In this document: positions 48,994-56,692 of the stretch, piece by piece | Layout: each line of letters opens with the position of its first letter | Numbering within the stretch: position 1 is the first letter of the stretch | Source: Deltaproteobacteria bacterium | GTDB lineage: Bacteria > Myxococcota_A > Polyangia > Polyangiales > JADJMO01 | Direction: 5' to 3' | NCBI GenBank assembly: GCA_016182965.1 | Contig: JACPFM010000001.1 | Location: 34,515 to 98,514, forward strand | DNA length: 64,000 nt | Made by a program: the position numbers and the translations under genes | Notes under the pieces: generated by a model | Seen by the model: the letters and a program-made list of their open reading frames with translations, nothing else | Databases searched by the model: none | Told to the model about the DNA's origin: nothing

Positions 48994-49364
48994 CCGGCAT
49001 CACGTTCGACACCGGAGCGCTGATCGGGTTGGAGCTGCGAAAGCCCCGCATCACCCGGGTGTTCCTCGCCGCGCTCCAACGCGGTGTGCCTATCACGGTC
49101 CCCGCTCCGGTCGTCATCGAGTGGTGGCGCGGTCGCACGGACCGTCGTGAGTCGATCCTCGACGAGCTCATCGCCGAACCCACGACGATCGCTCTGGCGC
49201 AGCGTGCAGGCGAGGCCTTGTCCATCGTGAAGGGCGCGACGGCGATCGACGCGCTGGTCATGGCGTCGGCCTCGACCCGCGGCGACGTCGTCTTCACGAG
49301 CGACGTCGACGATCTCGAGCGCCTGCGCGTGGTGTTCCCCGAGGTCCGCGTCCTCGCCGTCTGA
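48990..49364 (+). CDS. vapC: PIN-domain toxin (VapC-like)
   Basis: 124 residues, GTG start. The four PIN acidic residues are all present: Asp7 in ITFDTGALIGLE, Glu44 in VPAPVVIEWWRG, Asp87 in ATAIDALVMASA and Asp105 in VFTSDVDDLERL. Complete acidic site implies an active Mg-dependent RNase, typically against tRNA or rRNA. Coupled to the antitoxin upstream by a 4-nt overlap. The RNase HI gene converges 9 bp after the stop. Confidence 0.88.
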   Translation: MTGITFDTGALIGLELRKPRITRVFLAALQRGVPITVPAPVVIEWWRGRTDRRESILDELIAEPTTIALAQRAGEALSIVKGATAIDALVMASASTRGDVVFTSDVDDLERLRVVFPEVRVLAV

Positions 49365-49373
49365 CTGGCGGGC

Positions 49374-50066
49374 TCAGGCGATCGGCTTCGACCCTCGCCG
49401 CACGATCGCCTCGCGCGCCAGCTCGTCCGCCCGCTCGTTCAGCGCGACGCCGGCGTGCCCCGGCACGTACTGCAGCCGCGTGCTCTTCCGCTGCGCGAGC
49501 TCCGCCTTGATCGCCGCGATCAGCTCCGGGTTGGCCTTGGCCTTCCAGCCCTTCTGCAGCACGCCGATCGCGTAGCTGCTGTCGGTGCGGATCTCGAAGG
49601 GCGCGTCGCGATCGGGCACCGCCTCGAGGGCCATCTGGATGGCGGTCAGCTCCGCGACGTTGTTGGTCGCGCGATCGCCGAGGTAGCGATAGCCCTCGCG
49701 ACGGGCGCCGTCGGGCGAGATAATCACCACACCGGAGCCCGCCGGGCCGGGGTTGCCGCTGCACGCGCCGTCGCCGTACGCGATGAAATGTCCCTCGGCG
49801 TGCGGCTGCACGCGCGCGGCGGAGGCGGCCTTCTTCTCCTTCTTCTGCCCGTATTTGCTCGGGACGGGCTCGGCGCCTTTGCAGTGATCGTCGGGGAGCA
49901 CGCCGGTGCCGACCACCTCGAGGTTGCCCTTCGCCGCGCGGTAGGCGCGCCCGTCGGTCGGCTTGTAGCGGATCTCGACGCGCCCGCCCTCGGCGACGAG
50001 CTGCCCGTTCGCGTCGGCGCGCGCGAAGACCTTCTGACCACGCAAGATCGCCTCGATCCAGGGCAT
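49374..50066 (-). CDS. rnhA: RNase HI with N-terminal extension
   Basis: 230 residues. The RNase H domain (about 92-225) is complete: YGDGACSGNPGPAGSGVVI (Asp), RATNNVAELTAIQMALE (Glu), IRTDSSYAIGVLQKGWK (Asp) and YVPGHAGVALNERADELAREAI (His and Asp). Residues 1-75 form an extra beta-rich domain (WIEAILRGQKVFARADANGQLVAEGGRVEIRYKPTDGRAYRAAKGNLEVV) and a Lys-rich linker. It is not the eukaryotic hybrid-binding domain that I know. It removes RNA from RNA-DNA hybrids. Overlaps the SDR gene by one base (TGATG). Confidence 0.9.
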   Translation of the reverse strand: MPWIEAILRGQKVFARADANGQLVAEGGRVEIRYKPTDGRAYRAAKGNLEVVGTGVLPDDHCKGAEPVPSKYGQKKEKKAASAARVQPHAEGHFIAYGDGACSGNPGPAGSGVVIISPDGARREGYRYLGDRATNNVAELTAIQMALEAVPDRDAPFEIRTDSSYAIGVLQKGWKAKANPELIAAIKAELAQRKSTRLQYVPGHAGVALNERADELAREAIVRRGSKPIA

Positions 50067-50875
50067 CAGACGACCTCGGGCACTTCCCAGACGTCGCCCC
50101 AGAGCTTCTGGCCGCCGTCGATGTACCAGGTCTCGCCGGTGACGAAGTCGAGCTGATCGCTCGCGAGGAAGACGATCAGTCGCGCGACCTCGTCGGGCGT
50201 GCCGCCGCGACGCACCGGCGACGCCTTCTCGGCCCGGGCGAGGATCTCCGGTGGGTACTGATCGGTGCCGCTCGACCTGATGAACCCCGGCGCGACGGCG
50301 TTCACCCGCACGCCCCACGGCGCCCACTCGACGGCGAGCGACTTGGTCATGTTGTCGACGCCCGCCCGCGCGGCGCCGGTGTGCACCATTCCGGGGAACC
50401 CGCGCCACATCTGGGCGATGACGTTGACGATGCGCCCGCGCTTGGCCGGGAGCATCGCCTTGGTGGCCACCGCGTGGGTCATGAACCAGGTGCCGTTGAG
50501 GTTGTTGCGGACGACCGCCTCCCAGCCGCGCGGCGTGAGGTTGGCGGCGGCGGTGGGGAACTGCCCGCCCGCGTTGTTGATCAGCACGTCGATCTTGCCG
50601 AACTTCGCGAGCACCGCGTCGACGAACGCGTCGGCCGAGGCGGGCTCGCGCGTGTCGATCGTCTGGCCGAAGAGGTTCTCGTCGGCGGTGTCCTCGCGCA
50701 GCGCCGCGAGCCCCGCGTCGATGTTCGGCTGCTTGCGCGAGCCGATGGCGACCTTGGCGCCGAGCGCCGCGAACCGCCGCCCGGAGGCGAGGCCGATGCC
50801 GGTTCCGCCGCCGGTGATCAGCACGACCTGGTTCTCGAACAGGTTGGACGCGAAGGGGAACGTCGGTGTCGGCAC
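50066..50875 (-). CDS. PECR-like short-chain dehydrogenase (trans-2-enoyl-CoA reductase type)
   Basis: 269 residues from a GTG. NAD(P) motif LITGGGTGIGLASGRRFAALGAKVAIGSRK, INNAGGQFP, and the segment VHTGAARAGVDNMTKSLAVEWAPWGVRVNAVAPGFI. In this subfamily (peroxisomal trans-2-enoyl-CoA reductase and 2,4-dienoyl-CoA reductase relatives) the classic catalytic Tyr is replaced by an HSGAARAGV-type motif, as here. Probably acts on enoyl-CoA. The frame extends upstream but the GTG at 50875 directly precedes the fold. It begins 10 bp after the GH18 gene's stop, so GH18, SDR and rnhA form one operon, an odd mixture. Confidence 0.82.
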   Translation of the reverse strand: MPTPTFPFASNLFENQVVLITGGGTGIGLASGRRFAALGAKVAIGSRKQPNIDAGLAALREDTADENLFGQTIDTREPASADAFVDAVLAKFGKIDVLINNAGGQFPTAAANLTPRGWEAVVRNNLNGTWFMTHAVATKAMLPAKRGRIVNVIAQMWRGFPGMVHTGAARAGVDNMTKSLAVEWAPWGVRVNAVAPGFIRSSGTDQYPPEILARAEKASPVRRGGTPDEVARLIVFLASDQLDFVTGETWYIDGGQKLWGDVWEVPEVV

Positions 50876-50885
50876 GGCCAGAGTC

Positions 50886-52064
50886 TCACCATCGCGGAGG
50901 GCCGGCGGCAACCTGGAAACCCTGCTCGGCGAGCCGCTTCCCAAGATCCGGATCCGATCTCCCGATGCCCCACACCGCCACACCACGCACGTACGGTGCG
51001 AGGTCGGCGAGCTCGTCGAGCAGGCGCGCGATGCTCTTGCCGTCGTCGAACCACACCTCGTGGCGACCGTCGGGCGCGTCGTAGTGGAAGTGGGGGACGT
51101 CCGCGGCGTCGCGCGAGAGCTCCGCGTTCACGCGCACGCGGAGCGCGTTGACCTCCTCGAAGCGCATCGGCAGCGCCGCTCCGTTCCCTTGCGGCGGGAA
51201 GTCATAGCCGTACGCGGGCAGCCCGATCTCGAGCTGCTCGGGCGGCACGCCCTTCGATCGTGCGTAGGCGACGACCTCGCGCACCCACGATGCCTTGGTG
51301 CTCGGTCCTGCCGGCACCGGACCGATGGACAGATCGTAGGTCATCAGGCGCAGCACCGCGCCGGTCTTCGCGAGCGCCGCGTAGTCGTGCGCGCCGGGCC
51401 CGGACCAGCCCGGATCGTCGACGGTCTTCGGGTGCACGTCGATCGACAGCTCGGTGCGTCCACCGTCGGCCCGCAGTCGCGCGCCGACCTCCTCGGCGAG
51501 CTTCACGTAGCCCGCGCCCGCGCCGGTCGGCATCATCTCGAAATCGAGCTCCACGCTCGCGAAGGCCTCGTGCCGTGCGAGGTGCACGATGTTGTCCGCG
51601 AGGCGAGCGCGCGTGGCCGCCTTGGACAACGCCGCGAGCGCGAGGGCACCGTCGAAGCCGTCGGCGGCGACGTTCGACACCACGAGCGACGCGGGCAACC
51701 CGAGCTTGCCGATGCGTCGCGCGACCGAGGCGCGCCCGAGCCCGACGGGCTGCTCGGCCTGCGCCTCGAGCGCGCCGTCGCGCGTGATCACCGTGCAGGC
51801 GACCCCGACGCCGCCGAGCACGGTCGGGTATTTCGCCGCGAAACCCACGATATCGGCGACCTCACGACTCTCGCCGTCGCAGGCGGTGACCCAGACGTGC
51901 AGCCGCTTGCCCACCCACGGCCCCTTTGGTGGGGACGGAGCCGCTGCCGTCCCGCTCGGCGGGACCATGATGGGACGCGCGCTCACGGCCGTTGATCCGT
52001 CGTCCGTGCGCCTGCAGCCCACGAAGCCCACGAACAAAAGAAGGAGACAGAGCCAGCGACGCAT
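50886..52064 (-). CDS. GH18-like lipoprotein
   Basis: 392 residues. Signal peptide MRRWLCLLLLFVGFVGC with lipobox, then a short Pro/Ser linker. The glycoside hydrolase family 18 barrel starts RLHVWVTACDGESREVADIVGFAAKYPTVLGGVGVACTV. The catalytic strand is FASVELDFEMMP, the DxxDxDxE strand reduced to ELDFE, with the proton-donor Glu kept. TYDLSIG and LEIGLPAYGYDFP follow, then VRGVAVWGIGRSDPD with the Trp at the barrel end. This resembles SpoVS/YaaH-type spore or peptidoglycan N-acetylglucosaminidases rather than true chitinases. The missing first Asp pairs may reduce activity. Confidence 0.82.
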   Translation of the reverse strand: MRRWLCLLLLFVGFVGCRRTDDGSTAVSARPIMVPPSGTAAAPSPPKGPWVGKRLHVWVTACDGESREVADIVGFAAKYPTVLGGVGVACTVITRDGALEAQAEQPVGLGRASVARRIGKLGLPASLVVSNVAADGFDGALALAALSKAATRARLADNIVHLARHEAFASVELDFEMMPTGAGAGYVKLAEEVGARLRADGGRTELSIDVHPKTVDDPGWSGPGAHDYAALAKTGAVLRLMTYDLSIGPVPAGPSTKASWVREVVAYARSKGVPPEQLEIGLPAYGYDFPPQGNGAALPMRFEEVNALRVRVNAELSRDAADVPHFHYDAPDGRHEVWFDDGKSIARLLDELADLAPYVRGVAVWGIGRSDPDLGKRLAEQGFQVAAGPPRW

Positions 52065-52199
52065 CGCGTCCGGAACCGATGCACGAGCGCGCGCATCCGT
52101 TGTCATCGGACGTTCCGGACGTCTGCTCGTGGCCTGGTCTGTTGATTGTGCCGGGGCAACCAAGTACGACATGAAACTTCAGTCGAGTCAGAGGAGGAG

Positions 52200-52694
52200 A
52201 TGCAGCAGGTGAACAGCTGGCCCCAGAAGGGACCGAGCCGGGAGGTTCGCGTCGAACGCTGGAAGAACCGCGCGTTCTACGCGTCGCCGTGTCGCTTCTT
52301 CCTCGACGTGCCGCTCGACATGAGCGGCATCGTCCACGCCGCGGTCCGCGACTGCGTGGCGCACGGCTACCACCAGCTCGCCGGTGGGATGACCCTGATC
52401 ACCGACGCGATCTTCCGCGGCGCCGCGCTCATCGAGATCGTCGATCCGCGCCCGGGTGATCCGCACGTGCAGCGCATGGACGGCGAGATGATCGCGCGCG
52501 CACTCCCCGAGAAGGGCGTGCGCCTGCGCGCCGAGCTCGACGAGCTCGTGCGCTGGTCGGTCGACCTCGGCTACGAGATCGGCGGCTGCTACGTCTCCTA
52601 CGAGCCGCGCGATTCGACGCGCAGCGTGCGCCCGGCGCACCTGTACGCGCCGATCCGCGGCGAAGAGCTGCTCATCGAGTCGACGCGCGGGTAG
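52200..52694 (+). CDS. Conserved protein, unknown function
   Basis: 164 residues, mixed alpha/beta, no signal peptide or membrane span. It has notable Trp/Arg at the start (NSWPQKGPSREVRVERWKNRAFYASPCRFFLDVPLDMSGIV), then DCVAHGYHQLAGGMTLITDAIFRGAALIEIVD, and GYEIGGCYVSYEPRDSTRS at the end. I do not recognise the family. GGAGGAG touches the ATG at 52200, too close; the GTG at 52209 has better spacing and may be the true start. Followed by a degenerate heptamer array. Third-position GC is strong, so it is coding. Confidence 0.65.
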   Translation: MQQVNSWPQKGPSREVRVERWKNRAFYASPCRFFLDVPLDMSGIVHAAVRDCVAHGYHQLAGGMTLITDAIFRGAALIEIVDPRPGDPHVQRMDGEMIARALPEKGVRLRAELDELVRWSVDLGYEIGGCYVSYEPRDSTRSVRPAHLYAPIRGEELLIESTRG

Positions 52695-52700
52695 ACCGAG

Positions 52701-52728
52701 TCGTCAGTCTTCAGTCATCAGTCGTCAG
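52701..52728 (+). repeat. 4 x 7-bp degenerate tandem repeat (TCGTCAG variants)
   Basis: Units TCGTCAG, TCTTCAG, TCATCAG, TCGTCAG, six bases after the stop of the preceding gene, in the gap before a convergent gene. Confidence 0.93.
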
Positions 52729-52751
52729 CCGAGAAGAGAGGCGAGAGCGCC

Positions 52752-53564
52752 TCAGGATTTGGGCAGCGTCTCACCGTTGACGTAGCCGCCGAGCACCGCG
52801 CGGACCTCGCCTTCGCGCAGGATGAACGCCCAGTCGTCCTGCTCGACCTCGCCGTCGAGCAACAGGCCGAGGTGCAGGTGCGGCACGCCGCGCGCCACGC
52901 CGGAGGTGCCGAGCGCCTGGCCTGGCTCGACGTGACGCTTGCTCTTCGCCGACTCGGCCTGCTCGAACGCGACCGAAGACAGGTGCGCGTAATACGCGTG
53001 GGTGACGCGCCGGCCCTTCCACGTGATCGGCTCGTCGAGCGTGAGGCGCACGCAATAGGGCGAGTCCTTCGGGCCCGTCCAGCGCGTGTGGCCCTTCTCG
53101 GCGTAGTCGACGGTGGCCGCGGCGATCGCGTACACGGTGCGCGGCGAGCCGACGACATCGAGGCCGGTGTCGCCGACGTAGCCCGCGAAGACGCCGCCGG
53201 GCATCGGGTTGCGCAGCTTGGGTGCGCGGAGCGGGCCGGAGAGCGGCAGCAGGAGCGAAGTCGGCGACGCCGGCGGGGCGGGGGACGTCGACGTGGTCGT
53301 CGGCACCACAGACACCGACGGCGCGGCCCACGGCGCGGCCGACGGCGCGGCCGACGGCGCGACCGACGGGGTGGGCTCGCCGGGCACGACCAGTGAGGAG
53401 GGCTCGGTGTCGACCGACGGGGTGGGCTCGGGCGCGGGCGCGGGCGCGGCGTGGCGGCGCATCGGCCACGGAATGCGCACGACAGGCGGCATCGCGGGCT
53501 TGGGCGGCGGCTCCGAAGCGCATGCGCCGACGACGGCGGCCACGACGGCGGCGAGGAAACGCAT
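52752..53564 (-). CDS. LytM-like (degenerate M23) lipoprotein
   Basis: 270 residues. Signal peptide MRFLAAVVAAVVGAC with lipobox, a ~90-residue linker of Pro/Ala/Ser/Val repeats (VAPSAAPSAAPWAAPS), then an M23/LytM domain. GGVFAGYVGDTGLDVVG replaces the metal-binding HxGxDI, so the first zinc His is lost while Asp remains. HAYYAHLSSV and GVARGVPHLHLGLLLD keep the second-His and HLH-type motifs. Likely a non-catalytic LytM factor that binds peptidoglycan or activates amidases, as EnvC and NlpD do. ATG 53564 gives the proper signal peptide. Divergent from the GntR gene with ~140 bp between. Confidence 0.8.
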   Translation of the reverse strand: MRFLAAVVAAVVGACASEPPPKPAMPPVVRIPWPMRRHAAPAPAPEPTPSVDTEPSSLVVPGEPTPSVAPSAAPSAAPWAAPSVSVVPTTTSTSPAPPASPTSLLLPLSGPLRAPKLRNPMPGGVFAGYVGDTGLDVVGSPRTVYAIAAATVDYAEKGHTRWTGPKDSPYCVRLTLDEPITWKGRRVTHAYYAHLSSVAFEQAESAKSKRHVEPGQALGTSGVARGVPHLHLGLLLDGEVEQDDWAFILREGEVRAVLGGYVNGETLPKS

Positions 53565-53662
53565 GGTCGTTCGGACACGCGAGCGCCCGCCGCTTTGGGT
53601 CATCGCGCCCCCAGGTTGGTCGGGCCGGCCGCGGGCGCCCAGGGTCTTGGGCGATTCATCGG

Positions 53663-53690
53663 TTGACAAACAATAAGTCGGATGTATTGT
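53663..53690 (+). promoter_or_regulatory. Promoter with palindromic operator for the GntR-C45 operon
   Basis: TTGACA (53663) and TATTGT (53685) are 16 bp apart, the best -35/-10 pair in the window. ACAATA (53670-53675) and TATTGT (53685-53690) form a palindrome with a 9-bp centre covering the spacer, so a bound repressor would block RNA polymerase. Confidence 0.7.
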
Positions 53691-53701
53691 TCGGCCGTAC
53701 C

Positions 53702-54481
53702 ATGGCCTCCCGCAAGCGCGCGCAGCCCGAAGCCGCCGGCTCCCGCAAGGCCGACGTCGTCGCGCGCGATCTCCTCGAGCAGATCGCCCACGGCGAGCTG
53801 AAGGTCTCTGCCATTCTCCCCACCGAGGCCGAGCTCGCCGCGCGCTACGCCGTCAACCGCAGCGTGGTGCGCGAGGCGATCAAGCTGCTCGAGGTGCACC
53901 GCCTCGTGAAGCCGGTGCGTCGGCGCGGCACCGTGGTCCTCGATCCGTACGCCTCGCTCAGCCCCGAGGTGCTCCGCGCCATGCTCCGTGGCCGCGGCGG
54001 CCGCATCGATCTCGCCTTCCTCGAGAGCCTGCTCGAGATCCGCGCCGCCCTCGACGTGCAGATCTGCGCGTTGGCCGCCGAGCGCCGCAAGAAGAGCGAC
54101 CTCGAGGCGATGGAGCGCCAGCTCGAGGTCATGCGCGGCCTCTCTGCAGACGACGACGCGTACACCGAGGCGACCTTCCAGCTCGGCCTCTTGTTCGCCA
54201 AGGCGACGCAGAACCCGGTCGCACTCATGCTCTCGCACTGGAACCGCGCGGTCGCCAGCGATCTGCCCCACGTCTTCGGGGTGGCGCGCGCCACGTCTGG
54301 TCCGCACCTCGAGGGGCTCTCCATGCTCCTCGATCGATTCCGCACGCGCGACGCCGAGCAGGCCCGCGCGCTCGTCACGGCGTTCCACACCTGGGCGTCG
54401 CCGCGCATCCTCGCGGCCGCCGCCCTGGCGAACGGCGAACCGCTCACTCGCGTGAAGCGCCTGAAGAAGGAGCTGCGATGA
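53702..54481 (+). CDS. FadR-subfamily GntR transcriptional regulator
   Basis: 259 residues. The wHTH is DLLEQIAHGELKVSAILPTEAELAARYAVNRSVVREAIKLLEVHRLVKPVRRRGTVVLDP. The FCD effector domain follows: LLEIRAALDVQICALAAER, a helical bundle with DDDAYTEATFQLGLLFAKATQNPVALMLSHWNR, where Asp/His/His metal ligands are only partly kept (no clear three-His set). It presumably represses its own operon via the palindrome in the promoter. Its stop overlaps the C45 acyltransferase start by 4 nt (ATGA), tying regulator to enzyme. Confidence 0.9.
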   Translation: MASRKRAQPEAAGSRKADVVARDLLEQIAHGELKVSAILPTEAELAARYAVNRSVVREAIKLLEVHRLVKPVRRRGTVVLDPYASLSPEVLRAMLRGRGGRIDLAFLESLLEIRAALDVQICALAAERRKKSDLEAMERQLEVMRGLSADDDAYTEATFQLGLLFAKATQNPVALMLSHWNRAVASDLPHVFGVARATSGPHLEGLSMLLDRFRTRDAEQARALVTAFHTWASPRILAAAALANGEPLTRVKRLKKELR

Positions 54482-56196
54482 CCGCTGTCCAGACCACCAC
54501 CGCTGCCCGCACGACCCTCGGCCCCGCCACGCACCGTCGCGTGCACGGCCTCAACGTCCTCTCGCTCGCCGGAACGTTCGAGGAGATGGGCCGCCAGCAC
54601 GGCGCGCTGCTCGCCGACGAGATCCGCCGCGGCCCGATCCCGTACTACCGCACCTTCGTCGAGAAGGTCATGCGCGGCGCGGCGCCCGGCGTGATCGGCC
54701 GGGTCGGCCGCCGCGTCCTGCAGGAGACGGTCGGTCGCCGGGTCGCGCGCGGGCTGCCCGACTTCGCGCTCGACACCATCCGCGGCATGGCCGAGGGCGC
54801 GGGGCTCCCGTTCGACGAGGTGCTCGAGGGCTGCACCATGCCCGACTCGTTGGTGTGGCTCGCCGGCCGCATGATCGACGTGAAGGGCGTGCCGCCGGCC
54901 GTGCGCCACCGCCTCGCGCTCGGCCTCGGGTGCACCAGCGCGATCGCGTGGGGCGCCGCGACCAGGGACGGCAAGCTGCTGCACGCGCGCAACCTCGACT
55001 ACCACGGCGTCGGCTGCTGGCCGTCCACCGCGGCGCTCGTGTTCCACCGGCCCGCGCAGGGGCAGCGCTACGTCGCGGCGAGCGCCGCCGGCGTCGCGAT
55101 GGGCGGCATCACCGCGATGAACGAGGCGGGCCTCACGCTCACGGTGCATCAGCACATGTTCACCGATCGGTCGGCCGTCGGCGGCACGCCGATCGGCATC
55201 GTCGGCGACATCGTCATGCGCGAGGCGCGCACGCTCGCCGAGGCCGAGGCGATCCTCGCGCGTCACAAGCCGATCGGCTGCTGGACGTACCTCGTCGCCG
55301 ACGGTCACCGCCGCGAGGTGCTCTGCTGGGAGGAAGATCCGCAGCGCCACGCCTCGCGGCGCATCGCCACCGAGGCCTCGTCGTTCGGCTACGCGAACAT
55401 CTACCTCGACGAAGAGCTCGGGGCGACGGAGCGCGATCTGTATCCGACCTACTGGCGCCACAACCAGGGGCGCTACGCGCGCGTCGCCGAGATCCTCCGC
55501 GAGCGCCACGGCGCGCTCGACGCCGAGGGCATGGCCGGCATCCTCGGCGACATCGGCGATCCGCGCTGCCGCCTGCGGGACTCCATCTGCATGACCCTCA
55601 CCGTCGGCTCGGTGGTGTTCCGCCCCGAAGACGGCATCGTGTGGATCGGCACGGGCGAGGCGCCGACCAGTCACGGCACGTTCGTCCCGTTCTCGCTGCA
55701 GACCGGCGACGTCGCGCACGGCGCCGAGTCGTTCACGCCCGGCGAGAAATACGACGCCCAGACGCGCGACGCGTTCGAGCGCTGGCGCCGCGCCTACGTC
55801 GCGTACGTCGATCACGACGACGTCCCGCGATCGAGGCAGGAGCTCTCGATGGCCTGCGAGATCGCGCCGGAGCAGCCGGCCTATCGCGCGGTCGCCGGCA
55901 TGTTCGCGCTGAAGGACGGCGACACGACCGACGCCGCCCGCATGCTCGACGCGGCCATCGCGATCGGTCACCCCGACGAGCAGCGCCTCGCCTCGTTCCA
56001 CCTGTGGCGCGCGCGCGCGAGCGACGTCGCCGGCGACCGCACGCGCGCCGAGCGCGGCTACCGCACGGTCATCGGCATGCACGCCGATCCGCTGGTGCGC
56101 GCCGCCGCCGAGCGCGGTCTGAAGCGGCCGTACCGCACGCGCGACGCGAAGCGGATCCACGTCGACATGTCGCTCGGCGACGTGATGGCGCCGTGA
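54478..56196 (+). CDS. C45-family N-terminal-nucleophile acyltransferase/peptidase
   Basis: 572 residues. The first ~150 residues are a pro-region with a GRQHGALLADEIRR block. The nucleophile is Cys152 in LGLGCTSAIAWGAATRDGKLLHARNLDYHG, the signature of acyl-CoA:6-aminopenicillanic acid acyltransferase-like proteins, which self-cleave before Cys. NEAGLTLTVHQHMF, an RDSICMTLT segment and WIGTGEAPTSHGTFVPF complete the Ntn fold. The C-terminal ~170 residues are helical repeats (TPR-like: ACEIAPEQPAYRAVAGMFALKDGDTTDAARML). Substrate unknown; amide or acyl transfer on peptides or lipids. Strictly coupled to the GntR gene. Confidence 0.88.
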   Translation: MTAVQTTTAARTTLGPATHRRVHGLNVLSLAGTFEEMGRQHGALLADEIRRGPIPYYRTFVEKVMRGAAPGVIGRVGRRVLQETVGRRVARGLPDFALDTIRGMAEGAGLPFDEVLEGCTMPDSLVWLAGRMIDVKGVPPAVRHRLALGLGCTSAIAWGAATRDGKLLHARNLDYHGVGCWPSTAALVFHRPAQGQRYVAASAAGVAMGGITAMNEAGLTLTVHQHMFTDRSAVGGTPIGIVGDIVMREARTLAEAEAILARHKPIGCWTYLVADGHRREVLCWEEDPQRHASRRIATEASSFGYANIYLDEELGATERDLYPTYWRHNQGRYARVAEILRERHGALDAEGMAGILGDIGDPRCRLRDSICMTLTVGSVVFRPEDGIVWIGTGEAPTSHGTFVPFSLQTGDVAHGAESFTPGEKYDAQTRDAFERWRRAYVAYVDHDDVPRSRQELSMACEIAPEQPAYRAVAGMFALKDGDTTDAARMLDAAIAIGHPDEQRLASFHLWRARASDVAGDRTRAERGYRTVIGMHADPLVRAAAERGLKRPYRTRDAKRIHVDMSLGDVMAP

Positions 56197-56652
56197 TCAG
56201 TCGGCGTCGGGCGCGTCGCCGCTCGCGGCGGCGTCGTCCGGCGCGTCTCCTGCGCCGTCGCTCGCCGCCTCGGTCGATGCGTCGGCGTCGCACGCGAGGA
56301 TCGTGATGTTCGCGCCGATGACGCCGCGCTCGAACAGCGCCTCGATCTTCACCTTGCCCGGCCGCAGCGCGGTAGCAGTGGTGCCTTCGATCACGAGCAG
56401 CTCCGGGTCGGTCGTCGCGAGGACGAACGAGCAGCCGGGCGGCGCATCGACCTGCACCTCGAACCGGTCGCCGGCGCAGACCGTCGCCGGGACGTTGATC
56501 GTGTGCAAGTACACGTCGTCACAGCTGACGGCCATCGAGAGGCACACCTCGGCCTCGCTCGTGCCGTCGCACCCCGGCAGCATGGCGGCGCTCACCATGG
56601 CCGCGGCCACGAACCGTGCCCGGCGCTCGAGGATGCGATCGCGTGCGTTCAT
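56197..56652 (-). CDS. Ig-like (BIG_2-type) lipoprotein, copy 1
   Basis: 151 residues. MNARDRILERRARFVAAAMVSAAMLPGC: a charged N-terminus, hydrophobic core and lipobox. A small domain with four Cys follows, then CSFVLATTDPELLVIEGTTATALRPGKVKIEALF, which resembles bacterial Ig-like group 2 repeats (S-x-P-x-V...G...G.A.I.A). The tail is Asp/Ala-rich. Very similar to the next gene (56693-57208), including the MxARDRILERRA.FVAAA leader, so they are a tandem duplication. Ends immediately after the convergent C45 gene. TACGCT box 7 nt before the ATG. Confidence 0.75.
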   Translation of the reverse strand: MNARDRILERRARFVAAAMVSAAMLPGCDGTSEAEVCLSMAVSCDDVYLHTINVPATVCAGDRFEVQVDAPPGCSFVLATTDPELLVIEGTTATALRPGKVKIEALFERGVIGANITILACDADASTEAASDGAGDAPDDAAASGDAPDAD

Positions 56653-56659
56653 GTGAATC

Positions 56660-56665
56660 AGCGTA
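56660..56665 (-). promoter_or_regulatory. -10 box (TACGCT) for Ig-like copy 1
   Basis: TACGCT on the minus strand ends seven bases before the ATG at 56652. Confidence 0.5.
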
Positions 56666-56692
56666 CGCCGCGAGCCGCGGCCGCGCACGCCG

